A DNA stretch of 64,000 nt from Nitrososphaerota archaeon (GTDB lineage Archaea; Thermoproteota; Nitrososphaeria; Nitrososphaerales; Nitrosopumilaceae), in contig JABDDN010000002.1 of the NCBI GenBank assembly GCA_013287585.1, positions 1 through 64,000 on the forward strand, read 5' to 3'. This document shows positions 17,216-26,334 of this stretch, piece by piece. Numbering within the stretch: the stretch's first letter is position 1; each line of letters opens with the position of its first letter. Below the pieces are notes generated by a model. It was not told the origin of the DNA and searched no databases. It saw nothing but the letters and a program-made list of their open reading frames with translations. Made by a program: the position numbers and the translations under genes.

Positions 17216-18479
17216 ACTTTGGATCAGATAATATAGATTCAATCGGAACTTGTTTTTCAGTTCCATCTTTCATGTCACGCAATACAACAGATTTTGTAGA
17301 ATATTCTTTTGGGGCCACAATGATCACATATTTTGAGTTTGATGCCATTTCCATTTGTTTTTTCAGGGGTTTTCCACCCAGATCTGCTTCTGCACGTATG
17401 CCTTTTTGTCTTAGTTGAGACACTATGTCAAGTGCAATTTTTTGCATTTCTTCATTAATATATGCAACCCAAATCTGTGATGTTTTTGTATCAACATCAA
17501 TTCCTTGTTTTTCAAGAGAATTAACTATACGTTCAACACCACCTGCCACTCCAGTTGCACCCAAATCCTCTCGTCCAAAAGCTTTTGTCAAATTGTCATA
17601 TCTACCTCCACCTACAAGCGCCCCAAGATCAGATGTTGAATCAAACGCTTCAAACACTATACCAGAATAATAATCAAGACCTCTTACAATACCAAAGTTT
17701 ATTCTGATATTGTCAACATGCCTATTTTTTAATGAGGTAAAGAGGAGTCGTAGTTTATTCCAGTTTTTTAATTCTTTTACATCTAATTTTTCTTCTATTT
17801 CTTCAGGTGATCCTTTAATTTGAGAAAATTCAAGTATTTTTTCTAGATCAGAACTAGAATAACCTTTTTCACTATACTCTTTAATTATTTCATGTTTTTT
17901 CTTTTTTTGAATCTTATCTACGGCTCTTAGTATGTCACCTACAAGATTTGGTGAATCAGATTGGAAGATTTTGTGAACATGTGATTCTACAAGTTCACGA
18001 TCGCATATGTCTATGATTATATTTTGTAATTTTAGATTATCTAGAAATTTAGATGTAAATTCAATTATTTCTGCATCAGATTCTATGTTGGGTTGACCAT
18101 AAATTTCAACATCCCATTGGTGAAAGAATCGGTATCTTCCTTTTTGTGGCTCATCATATCTCCATACACCACCAAAGGCAGAAAGTTTAGCAGGTAATTT
18201 CATTGATTTTTGTGATACTGCGTATCTAGTAAGTCCAATAGTGAAATCAAATCTTAATGCGACCTCCCGATCACCTTTATCAGTAAAATAATAAATTTCA
18301 TTTTTAATAGAAGGACCACTTTTTGTCTCTATTACTGAAACTAATTCAATTGGAGACGGTTCCATGAAGTGGAATCCAAAAAGGTTTGAAGTTTGGATAA
18401 ATTTTTGTCGTATATATTCAATTTTAGTGGTTTCCTGAAATTCTATATCCCTCATTCCCCGTGGTAAATCCAAATTCAA
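17199..18479 (-). CDS. hisS: Histidyl-tRNA synthetase
   Basis: 426 aa class II synthetase. Motif 1/2 region ALRFDFTIGLTRYAV and FGGVWRYDEPQKGRYRFFHQWDVEIYG, the HisA motif RGLDYYSGIVFE and motif 3 GALVGGGRYDNL...ATGVAGGVERI are present, followed by the anticodon-binding domain. Its last codons overlap eif6 by 17 bp tail to tail. Confidence 0.96.
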   Translation of the reverse strand: MNLDLPRGMRDIEFQETTKIEYIRQKFIQTSNLFGFHFMEPSPIELVSVIETKSGPSIKNEIYYFTDKGDREVALRFDFTIGLTRYAVSQKSMKLPAKLSAFGGVWRYDEPQKGRYRFFHQWDVEIYGQPNIESDAEIIEFTSKFLDNLKLQNIIIDICDRELVESHVHKIFQSDSPNLVGDILRAVDKIQKKKKHEIIKEYSEKGYSSSDLEKILEFSQIKGSPEEIEEKLDVKELKNWNKLRLLFTSLKNRHVDNIRINFGIVRGLDYYSGIVFEAFDSTSDLGALVGGGRYDNLTKAFGREDLGATGVAGGVERIVNSLEKQGIDVDTKTSQIWVAYINEEMQKIALDIVSQLRQKGIRAEADLGGKPLKKQMEMASNSKYVIIVAPKEYSTKSVVLRDMKDGTEKQVPIESILSDPKSSLQL

Positions 18480-18588
18480 GAATCATTCTTTTTCTAATGC
18501 ATTTAGACTTTCTGATTACAACTATCTGTTAGAACAACTATCTTAATTTTACAAGGGATTAATAGATGAGATTTGCATCATAAAATCA

Positions 18589-19005
18589 ATGGCATATAGA
18601 GATTTGGAACACATGACAGATGCCTTTATCGAAGTCGCTGGAAACACACTTGAAGAAGCTTTTGAAAATGCTGGCATATCAGTTGTTGATACAATGATAG
18701 ATATCAATTCAGTCGAAGAAAAGAGGCATAAAAAAATTGAAATTGTTGCAAAAGATCTTAATAACTTACTTTACAATTGGCTTGAAGAGATCATCATACT
18801 TACAATAACAGAAGGATTTGCAACAAGAAGATTTTCTGTAACATTAACAAAAAATGGCGAATATAGTCTTGTAGCAAACATAGATGGTGAAGAAATAGAT
18901 TTTAAAAAACATCATTTCAAATTAGAGATAAAATCACCCACCTTTCATCTAATGGAAATAAAACAGGAAAAACCCATCATGATGAGATTTCTTCTTGATT
19001 TATAG
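18589..19005 (+). CDS. Archease
   Basis: 138 aa. AYRDLEHMTDAFIEVAGNTLEEAFENAG is the archease N-terminal signature with the metal-binding acidic residues. LYNWLEEIIILTITEGFATRRF and the C-terminal metal-binding Asp region (LLDL) complete the fold. It activates the RtcB tRNA-splicing ligase; rtcB itself is not in the window. In many archaea the metal-binding first helix has HTAD; here HMTD occupies that place. Confidence 0.9.
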   Translation: MAYRDLEHMTDAFIEVAGNTLEEAFENAGISVVDTMIDINSVEEKRHKKIEIVAKDLNNLLYNWLEEIIILTITEGFATRRFSVTLTKNGEYSLVANIDGEEIDFKKHHFKLEIKSPTFHLMEIKQEKPIMMRFLLDL

Positions 19006-19044
19006 ATTAAATTATTAAATAGTATTTACTTCTTTGACTTTCTG

Positions 19045-19425
19045 TTGGTAGATAAAGAACTTGAAGAAATAATGAAAAAGAAAATGACAGAAATGACAAC
19101 TCAAAAAGAACCAGAAATTCTGGAACTAACAGATGCGAATTTTGATAATGCTATTACTGGTGATAAACCAGTACTTGTTGATTTTTGGGCTACCTGGTGT
19201 GGTCCATGCCAATACATGCTCCCAATATTTACCAGATTATCTAAAAAATATAAAACTATCAAATTTGCTCGAGTAAATGTTGATGATGCCCAAGGGATTT
19301 CTGCAAGATATGGTGTGTATGCAATTCCAACCTTTATCATTTTTAAAAATGGTCAACTAGTAGACAAGGCTATTGGTGCAGTTGGCGAACCAGGTATTCA
19401 TATGCTTGCACAGAAATATGCCTAA
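19045..19425 (+). CDS. Thioredoxin with N-terminal extension
   Basis: 126 aa from TTG 19045, placed by a TTATTAAAT box about 30 bp upstream. A charged 25-residue N-terminal extension (KELEEIMKKKMTEM) precedes the fold with VDFWATWCGPCQYMLPIF (WCGPC active site), the cis-Pro segment YAIPTFIIFKNG and a C-terminal helix. A redox partner for cytosolic disulfides. It converges on aIF5B with a 4-bp overlap. A second thioredoxin without the extension is at 34171-34503. Confidence 0.92.
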   Translation: MVDKELEEIMKKKMTEMTTQKEPEILELTDANFDNAITGDKPVLVDFWATWCGPCQYMLPIFTRLSKKYKTIKFARVNVDDAQGISARYGVYAIPTFIIFKNGQLVDKAIGAVGEPGIHMLAQKYA

Positions 19426-21203
19426 TACCCATACATAGGATTTAGCTTTCTTTGTATTTGCACTATCTCTTGTAATACTTGGAATTCTTCAGGATTTAAT
19501 TTGTGAGCAAATTGTTTGATCAAAAGCTTTACCTCAGGTGCCGGTGGAAAAGAATAGAAAACTTCCTCCTCTGATATTTGTCTGTCAATTGTTATGTTTT
19601 GGATTGAAACCGCAACTTCTTGTCCTTTTTTAGCCTCTTGAATACTTTTACCACTGTCTTGCAGTTGATGAATTACTCCTATTTTTCTTCCAGATGCATT
19701 CATTATTGGAACTTTTTGTCTTAGAATACCTACATCTATATGAACCCCAAAGACTGCAGGATTGCTTTTTCGAAATATGTATCCTTTTAGAAATGTAAAT
19801 TTGCACAATGGGGTAATCTCCGAAAAAACAGCATTTTCTTCATTTGCTGTGTCTTCATCCACCCAATGAGTATAGTTATCAATTAAACTGTAAATTACTT
19901 GATCATGGAAAATTCGTATATGATTTGCATCAGCTTCATCCTGGGCATCTTGTAAAATTTTAACATTAAATGCAATTACAACACCCAGATGTCTGTCCTT
20001 TTCTTTTATTGAAAGTGCTTCAACTACATCACGTCTTGTAACAGGTCCAATATCTGCCATGGATATCGGTACGTTTTGGCGTTTTAATAGATCAGTTAAA
20101 GCTTCAAGAGAACCAATTGTATCACATTTTAGAATAACTCCTTTTGTATCTGTTTTAACAAAAACAGATTTCATCTCAGATTCAACTAATTTTTTCAGTT
20201 CCTCTACCTGAGAATCGTCAGAAGTGGCATATACAGGACTTCCTGGAAGAACACCATCAAGATCAGGCGAAGCGATTTTGACACCTGCCGCAGCCGTAAC
20301 TTCATTAACAGGCTTGAATTTATCTCGTGGATCCCTCATCTCATCAAGCGGTTTTGGCAAAAGTATTGCTTTTGCTTTTGTAGCAATTACAGAATCCCTT
20401 TTTGCTAGGACGATGGTATCGCCTTTTTTGAGGTTACCATCAATTAAAATAATGTTTGCAGTTACACCTAAACCAATTTCTTCTTTGACTTCAAGTACAA
20501 TGCCTTTTGTGGATTTTTCTTCTTGTTCTAGTTTTTTTTGCATGTATTGTTGGGTTAAACCGACTAACACAGCAAGTAGTTCTGGAATTCCTTCTCCAGT
20601 TCGTGCACTCACTGGCACTATGGATATTTCTTTTGTAAAGTCTTTAACCCTGTAAAATGCCTCAGAATTGTAACCTAGTATTGACAATGTTCCTACAACG
20701 TTGTAAAGTAGTTCATCAAGTGCAGTCTGTATAAATGCATCTTGTTCTTTTATTGATTGTGAAATAAATTTTGTATTAGTTTTTTTCCAACCAGAAATCT
20801 GATCTACTTTGTTTAATGCTATTACAAATGGTACTTTTCTGCTCTGCAATATTTTCAAACTTTCATTAGTTTGTGGTTGAAATCCTCTGTTTACATCAAC
20901 AACCAATATTGCAATATCTGCTGCAGATCCTCCACGAGCTCGCAGGTTTGTAAAAACCTCATGTCCTGGTGTATCAATTACTAAAAGACCAGGAATCTCA
21001 TCCTTTCCGCCACTTAGTTTAGCAAAGAGTGGACCACAGATATTCTTTATTGTATCAGATGGAAGAAAACTTGCTCCAATGTGTTGGGTAATACCACCCG
21101 CTTCTCTTCCTTGGACTCCAGTTCCACGAATTTTGTCAAGTAATGAAGTCTTACCGGAATCTACATGACCAAGAACTACCACGATTGGCTGTCGTATTTG
21201 CAA
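19422..21203 (-). CDS. infB: Translation initiation factor aIF5B (IF-2 family GTPase)
   Basis: 593 aa from a TTG. G1 GHVDSGKTSLLDKI, switch I GGITQHIGA, G3 DTPGHEVF, G4 ALNKVDQI and G5 VSARTGEG are present, followed by the aIF5B domains II-IV ending LNPMYGY. It promotes subunit joining and initiator tRNA handling. It lies 6 bp after ndk and forms the end of an L7Ae-S28e-L24e-NDK-aIF5B translation operon. Confidence 0.95.
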   Translation of the reverse strand: MQIRQPIVVVLGHVDSGKTSLLDKIRGTGVQGREAGGITQHIGASFLPSDTIKNICGPLFAKLSGGKDEIPGLLVIDTPGHEVFTNLRARGGSAADIAILVVDVNRGFQPQTNESLKILQSRKVPFVIALNKVDQISGWKKTNTKFISQSIKEQDAFIQTALDELLYNVVGTLSILGYNSEAFYRVKDFTKEISIVPVSARTGEGIPELLAVLVGLTQQYMQKKLEQEEKSTKGIVLEVKEEIGLGVTANIILIDGNLKKGDTIVLAKRDSVIATKAKAILLPKPLDEMRDPRDKFKPVNEVTAAAGVKIASPDLDGVLPGSPVYATSDDSQVEELKKLVESEMKSVFVKTDTKGVILKCDTIGSLEALTDLLKRQNVPISMADIGPVTRRDVVEALSIKEKDRHLGVVIAFNVKILQDAQDEADANHIRIFHDQVIYSLIDNYTHWVDEDTANEENAVFSEITPLCKFTFLKGYIFRKSNPAVFGVHIDVGILRQKVPIMNASGRKIGVIHQLQDSGKSIQEAKKGQEVAVSIQNITIDRQISEEEVFYSFPPAPEVKLLIKQFAHKLNPEEFQVLQEIVQIQRKLNPMYGY

Positions 21204-21209
21204 CTAGTT

Positions 21210-21611
21210 TCACTTGAATACTACAGATACTTCCTTTTCAAAACTTTTCTTAGAATCGGAGGCATGAATTATGTTGTCGGTAAATCCAAGTCCAAAATCA
21301 CCTCTAATTGAGCCTGGAGATGCCTCGAAAGATTTTGTGGAACCAATCATGAGTCTAGTTGTAATGATTGCATTATTACCTTCTATTACTGCTGCCACGA
21401 CTCTGCCCGATGTTATAAAAGACACGAGTTCACCAAAAAACGGTTTTGATTTATGGTCTGAATAAAATTCTTCGGCCATTTCTTTTGTAAAAGTAAACAT
21501 CCTTAGTTTTACAATTTTGAATCCTTTATTTTCAAACCTTGACAAAATTTGACCGACCAATTTTCGTTCCACTCCGTCTGGCTTTACAATAAAAAGCGAT
21601 TGCTCAGACAT
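21210..21611 (-). CDS. ndk: Nucleoside diphosphate kinase
   Basis: 133 aa, standard length. [35 protein letters not shown] and the catalytic-histidine segment NIIHASDS are the NDK signatures. It equilibrates NTP and NDP pools through a phospho-His intermediate. Located 1 bp after rpl24e, in the ribosomal operon, a common archaeal arrangement. Confidence 0.96.
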   Translation of the reverse strand: MSEQSLFIVKPDGVERKLVGQILSRFENKGFKIVKLRMFTFTKEMAEEFYSDHKSKPFFGELVSFITSGRVVAAVIEGNNAIITTRLMIGSTKSFEASPGSIRGDFGLGFTDNIIHASDSKKSFEKEVSVVFK

Positions 21612-21612
21612 T

Positions 21613-21816
21613 TTATTTTTTGACCTTTATTCCGCCTTTAACGTATTTGTTAGTCCACTTGAGTCTTCTTGGATCTCGTTTTAAAACAAGCATGTTTTTT
21701 TTGCACTTTGACGAACAAAACCAGAAAACAGTGCCGTCGTTTTTAACAAGCATTGTTCCGGATCCTTTTGCTACTGGCCTATTACAAAAACTGCATGGTT
21801 TTACTAGTACACTCAA
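21613..21816 (-). CDS. rpl24e: Ribosomal protein L24e
   Basis: 67 aa with one zinc finger: [13 protein letters not shown] and [11 protein letters not shown] supply four cysteines; DPRRLKWT is the conserved L24e segment. Large-subunit protein. It lies between S28e and NDK with almost no spacing. Confidence 0.94.
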   Translation of the reverse strand: MSVLVKPCSFCNRPVAKGSGTMLVKNDGTVFWFCSSKCKKNMLVLKRDPRRLKWTNKYVKGGIKVKK

Positions 21817-21822
21817 TTATAA

Positions 21823-22029
21823 TCACTTTATTTTTCTAGCTTCACGTTCAGTTTCGCGTAACATCAAAATGTCAGACATTCGTACTGAACCTTTTACATT
21901 TCTTGTTAAGATTCTTCCTTTGTCTTTTCCATCCATTATTTTTACTCTAACTTGAATAACTTCACCAGCAATACCAGTTCTGCCAACTATTTGTATGACT
22001 TCTGCCGGAATAACTCCTTCACTGCTCAT
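21823..22029 (-). CDS. rps28e: Ribosomal protein S28e
   Basis: 68 aa. [24 protein letters not shown] and [20 protein letters not shown] are characteristic, with the terminal ETEREARKI. Small-subunit protein near the mRNA exit. Its ATG overlaps the L7Ae stop (ATGA), indicating translational coupling. Confidence 0.95.
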   Translation of the reverse strand: MSSEGVIPAEVIQIVGRTGIAGEVIQVRVKIMDGKDKGRILTRNVKGSVRMSDILMLRETEREARKIK

Positions 22030-22412
22030 TTACTAGCTTGCCCACCCTTAATCTGTGAAAGCGATGCTATGATTTGATCTACTATGTGCTGAGCATCTCC
22101 TGCATCAATTATTGATGCAGCTGCAGAAGTAACGTCTATTCCAAGAGCTTTACCTAAATCTTGCCTGCTTGGAACGAATGCATATGCTGCACCATGTTCC
22201 TCACAAAGTATTGGAAGGTGTGCCACTACTTCTGGAGGTTCCACGTCTTCGGCAATAATAACAAGTTTACTTATTCCGCGTTCAATTGCTTTTGTAACCT
22301 CGTTTGTACCCTTCTTTACCTTTCCACTCTGATGGGCTACTCGTAGTGCCTCATAGATTGGACTGACCAAGTCCTCAGGTACCTGAAACTTCACATAATA
22401 AGCCTTAGCCAC
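22026..22412 (-). CDS. rpl7ae: Ribosomal protein L7Ae
   Basis: 128 aa from GTG 22412 ([15 protein letters not shown]), preceded by the Shine-Dalgarno-like GGTGAT five to seven bases upstream; an earlier GTG at 22421 would add three residues. [26 protein letters not shown] is the kink-turn-binding signature. Besides being a ribosomal protein, archaeal L7Ae is a core protein of C/D and H/ACA sRNPs and RNase P. First gene of the operon. Confidence 0.95.
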   Translation of the reverse strand: MAKAYYVKFQVPEDLVSPIYEALRVAHQSGKVKKGTNEVTKAIERGISKLVIIAEDVEPPEVVAHLPILCEEHGAAYAFVPSRQDLGKALGIDVTSAAASIIDAGDAQHIVDQIIASLSQIKGGQASK

Positions 22413-22472
22413 ATGTATCACCCATTGGGATCATTTCCATCCCTAGAGTGCTTCCAATTGGTTTTAAAAGTG

Positions 22473-23822
22473 TTATCTGCCAAGAATTGATTTTATTTTT
22501 GACATATATTTTGCAAAAAGATCATGAAGCTTTTCTATGGAATCAGATTCTGCATAAATTCTTATTATTGGTTCCGTTCCACTTGGCCTAATCATCACCC
22601 AATTTGATTTGTCAAAGATTATTTTGATTCCATCAGTTGTATCCTTCTTTTGATTTTCTTTCATCAGAGTCTGAATTATTTTTCTTGCTTCTTGTTTTGA
22701 GCATTCAATTTTACCTTTTGTAGTAAATGATGAAGGTAAAAGTTCCAATTCTTCTGACATGTTTTTGTTGGAATGTGCAAGTAAATCTAATGCTAATGCC
22801 ATAGTCATTGCACCATCTCTGACTTGATTATGTTTTCCATACATAAATCCGCCATTTTCTTCAAATCCAATCATTGCTTTTGTGGCAATCATTTCTCGTG
22901 AAACTTCTACACTTCCTACTTTTGTTCTTAAAACTTGAGAATTTGTTTTTTCTGCAATATCTTCTATTCCAGATGTAGAATTAATTGTTGTAATCAATTT
23001 TGATTTCGGATTTTTGTTCAGGATGAATTTAGAAATAAGAAGTGCGGATCTGTCACCAGTTAAAATTTTTCCATTGTTATCGCAAAAAATACTTCTATCG
23101 CCATCTCCATCAAATGCAATTCCTAGATCTGCTTTGGTTTTAACTACTTTGTTTGATAGATCCTGTAAGTTTTCCGGAGTTGGTTCAGATCCTCTTCCAG
23201 GAAATGACCCGTTAATTTCTTCGTTAATAGTTATCACCTCACACCCAAGATCATGACATAATCTTGGAGCGGTTATTGCCTGAGCCCCATTACCCAGATC
23301 TATGACTATTCTAAATTTTTTAGACTTGATTTTTTTAGTATCAACCTGTGTCTTTATTCCATCTAGATAGGTTCGGATAGCCTTTTCTTCCCTTTTTGTT
23401 TTGCCAAAATTCTTTGGGTTTATTTTCCATTTCTTTTTAAAAAAAATTGCTTCTACTTTTAGTTCGTCTTTTCTTGAAATTTCTACACCATCTTTTGCAG
23501 TTGGCTTTATTCCGTTATATTGTGGTGGATTATGTGAAGCTGTTATCATTATACCTCCATTGTAACCAAGCTTTTTTGTAGCAAATTGTAGGCACGGTGT
23601 AGGAACTAATCCAGCAATAGCACAATCAAGTCCAGCCGAATTCAAAGAAGAACATATTATTTTTGAAATTATAATACTAGAATCTCTGCCATCATATCCT
23701 ATAAGAATGGGACCTTTTTTAAAAAAATTTGCGAGTGATAATGTAATTTCAGATGCAAAACCTAGCGTAAAATTTTCTCCGAATACACCTCTGATTCCAT
23801 TTGTTCCGAATAGCTTTGCCAT
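22473..23822 (-). CDS. glmM: Phosphoglucosamine/phosphomannomutase (GlmM type)
   Basis: 449 aa from ATG 23822, which lies about 26 bp after an AAATTTATC box. The frame is open for 20 more codons, but that would run into the tRNA-Leu gene and past the promoter. KLFGTNGIRGVFGE, the phosphoserine loop GIMITASHNPPQYNGIK, the metal site GIAFDGDGDRSIF, and the C-terminal phosphate-binding VMIRPSGTEPIIRIYAE are all present. It interconverts hexosamine-6-P and -1-P toward UDP-GlcNAc, the donor used by the GlcNAc-1-P transferase-like enzyme at 8.4-9.4 kb. Confidence 0.93.
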   Translation of the reverse strand: MAKLFGTNGIRGVFGENFTLGFASEITLSLANFFKKGPILIGYDGRDSSIIISKIICSSLNSAGLDCAIAGLVPTPCLQFATKKLGYNGGIMITASHNPPQYNGIKPTAKDGVEISRKDELKVEAIFFKKKWKINPKNFGKTKREEKAIRTYLDGIKTQVDTKKIKSKKFRIVIDLGNGAQAITAPRLCHDLGCEVITINEEINGSFPGRGSEPTPENLQDLSNKVVKTKADLGIAFDGDGDRSIFCDNNGKILTGDRSALLISKFILNKNPKSKLITTINSTSGIEDIAEKTNSQVLRTKVGSVEVSREMIATKAMIGFEENGGFMYGKHNQVRDGAMTMALALDLLAHSNKNMSEELELLPSSFTTKGKIECSKQEARKIIQTLMKENQKKDTTDGIKIIFDKSNWVMIRPSGTEPIIRIYAESDSIEKLHDLFAKYMSKIKSILGR

Positions 23823-23868
23823 ATTACCATCAACAATAGATAAATTTGTCTTAAAAGTCATGGTGCAT

Positions 23869-23953
23869 GCGGGAGTTGCCAAGCCTGGTCAAAGGCGCAG
23901 GGCTTAGGACCCTGTCTTTTAGGAGTTCGTGGGTTCAAATCCCACCTCCCGCA
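23869..23953 (+). tRNA. tRNA-Leu (anticodon UAG)
   Basis: 85-nt class II tRNA with acceptor GCGGGAG/CTCCCGC and discriminator A. The anticodon stem CAGGG/CCCTG encloses CTTAGGA, giving TAG. A long variable arm follows, and the T arm is GTGGG-TTCAAAT-CCCAC. CCA is not encoded. It is divergent from glmM. Confidence 0.94.
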
Positions 23954-23954
23954 C

Positions 23955-24140
23955 CTACTGTGCTACACAAAGTTGCATTTCTTTGTGGTTTGTAAAATGA
24001 GAACCGCAAAAGTCTTTGGAGCATTCATAACAATGCCAATCACCTAAAGTTGAACATACTGTACAAATTCTTACTGGATTATTATGATCATAACTTTTTC
24101 CTCTATTACGGTTTTTTTCTGAGCCTCTAGATCTATCCAT
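23955..24140 (-). CDS. Small B-box-like zinc-finger protein
   Basis: 61 aa. A basic N-terminus is followed by CTVCSTLGDWHCYECSKDFC then GSHFTNH: a C-x2-C-x7-C-x2-C-x4-C-x2-H-x3-H arrangement resembling B-box or AN1-like fingers. Function unknown. It ends two bases from the tRNA-Leu 3' end on the opposite strand. Confidence 0.6.
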   Translation of the reverse strand: MDRSRGSEKNRNRGKSYDHNNPVRICTVCSTLGDWHCYECSKDFCGSHFTNHKEMQLCVAQ

Positions 24141-24296
24141 TATTTTTCCTCAGTTTTGCATAATATTAAAAAACTCAACTCATCGCTCACGCATTATAGA
24201 ATTGGAAATTTATAGCATCCACGCATTTTATCACTACGAGATATCTCAAAAGGGTATTTAAGCATTAATAAAGTACGGCTTTACAACAAATTTAGA

Positions 24297-25154
24297 ATGA
24301 ACAAAACAAGAATAGAGATAACTGTAGTAGGTAGAGATCATGAGGGAGTAGTAGCAGGCTTTACAAATTTTATATTTCAAAAAGGGGGTAATGTTGAAAA
24401 AATTAATCAGAATGTAATTAGGGGTTTGTTTGGAATGTATCTTGAATCGTCATTTACACAAAAAATTAACATAAAAAAATTTAATCATGAAGTAGAACAG
24501 CTAGCAAAAAATCTAAAGATGGAAGTAAATGTACATCATGAAGCTGCACTTAGAAAGAGAGTAGCAATTCTTGTTACAAAAGAAGCACATTGTCTTCAAG
24601 CTATTCTTGAAGCTAGAACAAAAAACCAGTTAAAAGGTGAGATTATAGTAATTATTGGTACAGAAAATACACTGGCTTCCATTGCAAAAAGAGCAAAGAT
24701 CCCATTTGTACTTGTTAAAGATGCTGATCAGTCAAAATCTGAAGAAAAAATACTTGCAATTACAAAACAATACGATATTGACTTGATAGTTTTAGCAAGA
24801 TACATGAGAATTTTATCACCAAACTTTGTTTGGAGATATCCTAATAGAATAATCAATATACATCCATCACTTTTACCAGCATTTCCAGGGGCTTTTGCAT
24901 ATATGCAAGCATATGAACGCGGTGCAAAGATAGTTGGTTGTACTGCACATTATGTAACCGAAGATTTGGATCAAGGTCCAATAATTTTCCAAGATGCATT
25001 TGCAATAGATTCAGATGAAACTGTAGAATCCCTAAAAAATAAAGGGCAAAGAATCGAAGCGAAAACGCTTTTGGAAGCAGTAAAAATGCACCTAGAGGGA
25101 AGATTAGAAGTCTACTGGGGAAAAGTCCATGTGAAACCTAAGCGATCTAGATGA
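24297..25154 (+). CDS. purU: Formyltetrahydrofolate deformylase / formyltransferase-fold protein
   Basis: 285 aa. An N-terminal ACT domain (ITVVGRDHEGVVAGFTNFIF) is followed by a formyltransferase domain with INIHPSLLPAFPGA (catalytic Asn-His pair) and AHYVTEDLDQGPII (catalytic Asp). This is the PurU architecture: hydrolysis of 10-formyl-THF to formate and THF. Archaeal members may instead use tetrahydromethanopterin-type or other formyl donors, so the substrate is not certain. The stop overlaps the creatininase-family gene by 4 bp (ATGA). Confidence 0.85.
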   Translation: MNKTRIEITVVGRDHEGVVAGFTNFIFQKGGNVEKINQNVIRGLFGMYLESSFTQKINIKKFNHEVEQLAKNLKMEVNVHHEAALRKRVAILVTKEAHCLQAILEARTKNQLKGEIIVIIGTENTLASIAKRAKIPFVLVKDADQSKSEEKILAITKQYDIDLIVLARYMRILSPNFVWRYPNRIINIHPSLLPAFPGAFAYMQAYERGAKIVGCTAHYVTEDLDQGPIIFQDAFAIDSDETVESLKNKGQRIEAKTLLEAVKMHLEGRLEVYWGKVHVKPKRSR

Positions 25155-25858
25155 TCGAAGTTAAAGATCTTTCAGATCCCGCTTTAAGCAAGTTAATTAA
25201 AACTAAGAGACGTGTTGCTCTCATTCCGGTGGGTTCCATAGAACAACACGGTCCTCATCTACCAGTTTCTACCGATTCAGATATTGTATCTGAGATTGCA
25301 AAACGTCTTTCAGAAAAAACGGACTTTATGCTTCTACCTACAATAAATTATGGAGTTTCATTTGAACATCACCCGCGCTTTAATCTGAGTATACCAAAGT
25401 CAACATTACGAAAATTTATTATAGATTTGTGTACATCTTTATCAAAAAATAGAATCAATCATATCATAATACTTAATGGTCATCACGGTAATCAACCATC
25501 TTTAAAAAATATTCCTGAAATAATGAATAAAATTACAAGAGGAAAAGTACAAGTTTCAGTGTTTTCCTACTGGCATTTTATGAAAAGAAAGTTTGATCAT
25601 GCCGGTTTTGTTGAAACATCAATAATGCTTGCAATATCAAAAAGAGTAGCGATGAAAAAGGCACGAAAAGGATTCAATATTGACAAATATTCTGAAAAAC
25701 AAAAAAATCGATTAAACAAACTTGCATCTAGATCATTTTTAGCTATAGCAAAAAATGGTGTGTGGGGAGATCCTACTAAAGCAACTGTAAAAGATGGTAA
25801 GATGATCTTATCAGAGATTGTACAGAATCTCCTAAAAGAGTCAAACTTGCCTTACTGA
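25151..25858 (+). CDS. Creatininase-family amidohydrolase (ArfB-like candidate)
   Basis: 235 aa. ALIPVGSIEQHGPHLPVSTDSD carries the metal-binding Glu/His/Asp; YGVSFEHHPRF and ILNGHHGNQ are further family motifs. Known family members include creatininase and the archaeal ArfB/FAPy-type deformylase of riboflavin and F420 synthesis (2-amino-5-formylamino-6-ribosylaminopyrimidinone phosphate deformylase). ammonia-oxidising archaea make F420, so the ArfB role is favoured, but this is inference. Translational coupling to purU puts two formyl-releasing enzymes together. Confidence 0.78.
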   Translation: MIEVKDLSDPALSKLIKTKRRVALIPVGSIEQHGPHLPVSTDSDIVSEIAKRLSEKTDFMLLPTINYGVSFEHHPRFNLSIPKSTLRKFIIDLCTSLSKNRINHIIILNGHHGNQPSLKNIPEIMNKITRGKVQVSVFSYWHFMKRKFDHAGFVETSIMLAISKRVAMKKARKGFNIDKYSEKQKNRLNKLASRSFLAIAKNGVWGDPTKATVKDGKMILSEIVQNLLKESNLPY

Positions 25859-25928
25859 TAAAAGCCGAAAATTACACCAATGAAATTTTAATATATACCC
25901 TCGATACATGGAGTAATAAGTGAAATAA

Positions 25929-26159
25929 ATGTCAGTAGACATGGCAGTAAAAGTATTGGATGAAAGCCTCAACAAAGTCGTTCTTATCAAACTAAAGGGC
26001 GGCAAAGTAATTAGAGGAAACCTACATGGTTTTGACCAACACATGAACCTGCTACTTGACTCTTCAGAAGAGATCCCTTCGGAGGGCGAGTCAAAAAGTC
26101 TTGGAACCATAGTTGTCCGAGGAGACAATGTGGTAATCATATCTCCGCCACCAAAGTGA
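25929..26159 (+). CDS. Lsm (Sm-like) RNA-binding protein
   Basis: 76 aa. The Sm1 motif ([27 protein letters not shown]) and Sm2 motif ([15 protein letters not shown]) are complete. Forms a ring that binds U-rich RNA. It precedes rpl37e by 7 bp, the typical archaeal Lsm-L37e pairing. Confidence 0.95.
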   Translation: MSVDMAVKVLDESLNKVVLIKLKGGKVIRGNLHGFDQHMNLLLDSSEEIPSEGESKSLGTIVVRGDNVVIISPPPK

Positions 26160-26166
26160 TTGTATA

Positions 26167-26334
26167 ATGACTAAAGGAACAACCTCAATGGGTGGGTATA
26201 CAAAAAAGCATACTCACATCAGATGTAGGAGATGTGGAAAAAACGCATATCATGCACGACACAAACGTTGTGCTAGCTGCGGATATCCAGATGCAAGAAT
26301 AAGAAAATACACTTGGATCAAATGGTATACCTAG
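26167..26334 (+). CDS. rpl37e: Ribosomal protein L37e
   Basis: 55 aa, too short for many gene finders. [29 protein letters not shown] and [15 protein letters not shown] give the four-Cys zinc finger (CxxC...CxxC) of L37e. Starts 7 bp after the Lsm gene; its TAG is followed immediately by the ATG of the next gene. Confidence 0.93.
   Translation: MTKGTTSMGGYTKKHTHIRCRRCGKNAYHARHKRCASCGYPDARIRKYTWIKWYT

Noticed and set aside
18589-19005. Archease as a standalone clue to a tRNA-splicing locus
   Set aside because: No rtcB or intron-containing tRNA in the window, so no local system can be claimed.
22473-23882. Longer GlmM start at 23882
   Set aside because: It would overlap the tRNA-Leu gene and the TATA box that fits the ATG at 23822; the added residues (ATPACTMTFKTN) are not family-like.
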